From positions 1 through 7,166 of the forward strand of contig DLQN01000119.1 of the NCBI GenBank assembly GCA_002477595.1: a DNA stretch of 7,166 nt, written 5' to 3'. Below the pieces are notes generated by a model. It was given only the letters and a program-made list of their open reading frames with translations, was not told the DNA's origin and did no database searches. This document shows positions 5,877 through 7,166 of the stretch, in pieces (the stretch's first letter is position 1; every line of letters begins with the position of its first letter). This DNA comes from Roseivirga sp. UBA7431. Lineage in GTDB: Bacteria; Bacteroidota; Bacteroidia; Cytophagales; Cyclobacteriaceae. The position numbers were made by a program, and so were the translations under genes.

Positions 5877-5909
5877 CTCTGGTAAGTCCTCCACATCCAA
5901 CTGCTTGAT
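5868..5909 (-). pseudogene. Recombinase 3'-end remnant, copy A
   Basis: Read on the minus strand this encodes IKQLDVEDLPELF then TAA (5870-5868). It aligns with the end of copy B (VKQLDIDDLPNLT) and copy C (LDVEDLPVL). Against copy C, most of the base differences over the shared core fall at third codon positions. A weaker match may extend further, to about 5925, where TTATATGAG resembles the catalytic TYL region of copy B with a frameshift. That stretch forms the last codons of the 127-residue gene. Confidence 0.6.
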
Positions 5910-5910
5910 T

Positions 5911-6294
5911 TTAATTACTCATATAATTTATAGGAACTATTAATCTATCACTTGCATTGGTTGACCACTGAACTTGCCATGTGCTTCCGTTTTTTTGATC
6001 AAGAAGTATAAAAGTCCATGAATTTTGAGTTGCGTACAAAGCAAAACGATTAGCACTTCGCTCACTCTCCGCCACTAAAGGGATAAGATTCAAAGGATAT
6101 TCAAATCGTGTATCCCCCTCTAACGACCACTGAACAAGTATTATCTTGCCGTCTCTTGTGTCTAGCTTTAGAAAATTGTACATGTTTTCCGTTGGGTATA
6201 GTTTGAAGTTTGCTGGCTCTGGAATCTCGTTAGATTGAGCTATTAAGAAATGAGCGCTAAAAACAAATACCAATGTGAGAATTGACTTCTTCAT
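5911..6294 (-). CDS. Small secreted protein with two internal repeats
   Basis: A 127-residue protein with signal peptide MKKSILTLVFVFSAHFLIAQ. The mature part is two copies of a 40-residue unit, residues 30-69 and 84-123, aligned with a constant offset of 54 and no gap. Shared positions include F30/F84, L32/L86, Y33/Y87, T35/T89, N37/N91, F41/F95, L44/L98, D45/D99, G49/G103, VQWS at 54-57/108-111, R63/R117, P67/P121 and N69/N123. The alternating aromatic pattern suggests a beta-strand repeat. No enzymatic motif is seen and no function is assigned. Its start lies 15 bp after the stop of recombinase remnant B and its end abuts remnant A, so it sits as a cargo gene between two tails. The last residues (NYMSN) may be encoded by degenerate tail sequence. 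Confidence 0.82.
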   Translation of the reverse strand: MKKSILTLVFVFSAHFLIAQSNEIPEPANFKLYPTENMYNFLKLDTRDGKIILVQWSLEGDTRFEYPLNLIPLVAESERSANRFALYATQNSWTFILLDQKNGSTWQVQWSTNASDRLIVPINYMSN

Positions 6295-6309
6295 TCTGAT
6301 TCTATTGAT

Positions 6310-6408
6310 TTATGTCAAGTTAGGTAAATCATCAATATCCAACTGCTTCACTTCTAATCCTCTCAAATAAGTTAAGGATACAGTCATAGATGAATGACCC
6401 ATTACTTG
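6310..6408 (-). pseudogene. Recombinase 3'-end remnant, copy B, with catalytic tyrosine
   Basis: Minus-strand codons from 6408 read QVMGHSSMTVSLTYLRG and go on LEVKQLDIDDLPNLT to a TAA at 6312-6310. GHSS followed by the TYL tyrosine (codon 6369-6367) is the box II end of a tyrosine recombinase (family knowledge). An in-frame TAG lies immediately before it (6411-6409), and beyond that is a terminator, so the rest of the enzyme is absent. It is a fragment of about 33 codons, clean at both ends, and cannot be a functional gene. Confidence 0.82.
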
Positions 6409-6410
6409 CT

Positions 6411-6443
6411 AGAAATAAAAAAGCCCTTCATTTCTGAGGGGCT
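6411..6443 (-). terminator. Terminator for the lipoprotein gene (possibly bidirectional)
   Basis: AGCCCTTCA (6422-6430) pairs with TGAGGGGCT (6435-6443) around TTTC, 9 bp with one T-G pair. On the minus strand the stem is followed by TTTTTTATTT, ending the gene that stops at 6470. On the plus strand it is followed by CTATTTTTATT, so it may work both ways. It directly adjoins recombinase remnant B. Confidence 0.85.
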
Positions 6444-6469
6444 CTATTTTTATTCGTTGGGCCTAGTTA

Positions 6470-7096
6470 CTAGTTTAATCTATAAGGCATTTTATTTGAA
6501 GCATTCCTCATCAAGCCTTCAACAAGTGAGGCAGCAGAAGAACCTAATCCTCCGCTATACTTGTAATCATATTTCCAAATCAGCGAAGAACTTTGACAAT
6601 CTTTAATTGAAAGTGTTGTAGTGACAGTATTGGTTGCTCCAATACCTCCAGCTACAAGGTATAATGCTGCCGCAGCTCCTGTTGACATTGGTTTAGACAT
6701 TGCAAAATTAGAAGTAATTAAACCATCTACTTTCAACAACTCACAAAAGTCCGAAGTAGTTAAAATTTCCCCATTCTGAGTTGCTTTAGCAATAAGAGCA
6801 TTGGTAGTTTCTACATCTTGAATATCAATGAAAAATTTTCCTTGACCCTTGCGTTTTAGCATAAAAGCATAAATCTCTTGCTGAAAATTTACAGATTCTG
6901 TTTTCTGAGCCTCTTTCATAGCATCAGCAGACATTTTCTTGGAAGCCGCAATACTTACACTAGGGGGCATTATTGCAACTGTTCTGTGAGACGCTGCAAT
7001 TTGTTTTCCACTTGGCGCTAAATATATGGTAGGACCACAACTCATTAGAAATAGTGAGACTAGAGCGAAAGCGAAATTTTTTTTCATTTTTTTCAT
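6470..7096 (-). CDS. Lipoprotein of unknown function
   Basis: A 208-residue protein with a lipoprotein signal. MKKMKKNFAFALVSLFLMSC ends in a lipobox-like LMSC with Cys20 as the lipidation site, so an envelope location is expected. After it, HRTVAIMPPSVSI resembles the first strand of the fold seen in CsgG/LpoB-like envelope lipoproteins, but this is only a resemblance. Residues about 132-160 include a small Ala/Gly-rich hydrophobic stretch (TGAAAALYLVAGGIGAT). No catalytic motif is visible. Two start codons are possible (7096 or three codons later); the first is used. It lies 38 bp after the stop of recombinase tail C and has its own terminator, so it is a cargo gene between tails B and C. 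Confidence 0.82.
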   Translation of the reverse strand: MKKMKKNFAFALVSLFLMSCGPTIYLAPSGKQIAASHRTVAIMPPSVSIAASKKMSADAMKEAQKTESVNFQQEIYAFMLKRKGQGKFFIDIQDVETTNALIAKATQNGEILTTSDFCELLKVDGLITSNFAMSKPMSTGAAAALYLVAGGIGATNTVTTTLSIKDCQSSSLIWKYDYKYSGGLGSSAASLVEGLMRNASNKMPYRLN

Positions 7097-7134
7097 TATG
7101 ATAGGTTTTTTTGTTCAAGCTAATTTAGAATAAT

Positions 7135-7166
7135 CTACAGGACTGGCAAATCCTCAACATCCAACT
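7135..7166 (-). CDS. Tyrosine recombinase 3' end, copy C, runs off the right edge
   Basis: The last bases on the minus strand read LDVEDLPVL followed by TAG (7137-7135), matching the ends of remnants A and B. Because the frame is open to the window edge, this may be the end of a complete recombinase gene lying to the right, or another remnant. Only 10 codons are visible, so the assignment rests entirely on similarity to copies A and B. Confidence 0.55.
   Translation of the reverse strand, partial: LDVEDLPVL

Noticed and set aside
6394..6606. Plus-strand 70-residue frame
   Set aside because: It is antisense to recombinase tail B, crosses a terminator and overlaps the lipoprotein gene end.

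Overview
The window looks like an accessory, recombination-prone stretch of a Bacteroidota chromosome, probably of the Cytophagia/Flavobacteriia type (inference). The signs are low GC, signal peptides ending in AQ, promoters of the TTTG/TAnnTTTG type, G-rich hairpin terminators with TTCG or TTTC loops, and tyrosine recombinases of the Bacteroidetes arm-domain type. No gene shows a convincing Shine-Dalgarno site.

Left edge (1-450): the first 69 codons of a tyrosine recombinase lie on the minus strand. They are preceded by a near-perfect Bacteroidetes promoter and an exact 11-bp tandem repeat. Close by is the 3' part of a tRNA-Asn(GTT) gene, followed by a strong terminator. This fits the int-proximal end of an element that sits to the left and entered the 3' end of a tRNA-Asn gene; sequence from about 409 rightward would then be the flank on the far side of the attachment site.

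Middle left (450-3700): a small cluster of GTCACTTT motifs and a terminator remnant precede a two-gene unit with ATGA overlap. Its genes encode a membrane protein with an EF-hand/TerB-like acidic loop and a six-helix voltage-gated K+ channel. A probable 38-residue membrane peptide, a secreted protein of unknown function with its own promoter, and a small DUF5681 (phage terminase-associated) protein follow.

Centre (3702-4224): about 520 bp without genes but with several inverted repeats, including a possible three-way junction at 3798-3878. It may be a structured RNA.

Right half (4225-7166): two divergently arranged nuclease genes only 20 bp apart. One encodes two winged-helix-like repeats fused to a PD-(D/E)XK domain, the other an exonuclease III-like (EEP) enzyme. 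They are followed by two minus-strand envelope or secreted-protein genes. Three related remnants of tyrosine-recombinase 3' ends (about 5868-5909, 6310-6408, and 7135 to the window end) punctuate this stretch, with one cargo gene between successive tails. They differ largely at synonymous codon positions. I read this as a fossil record of repeated insertion at the 3' end of recombinase genes, a cassette-like layering that is the most unusual feature of the window. Whether it is a described type of system cannot be judged without database searches.
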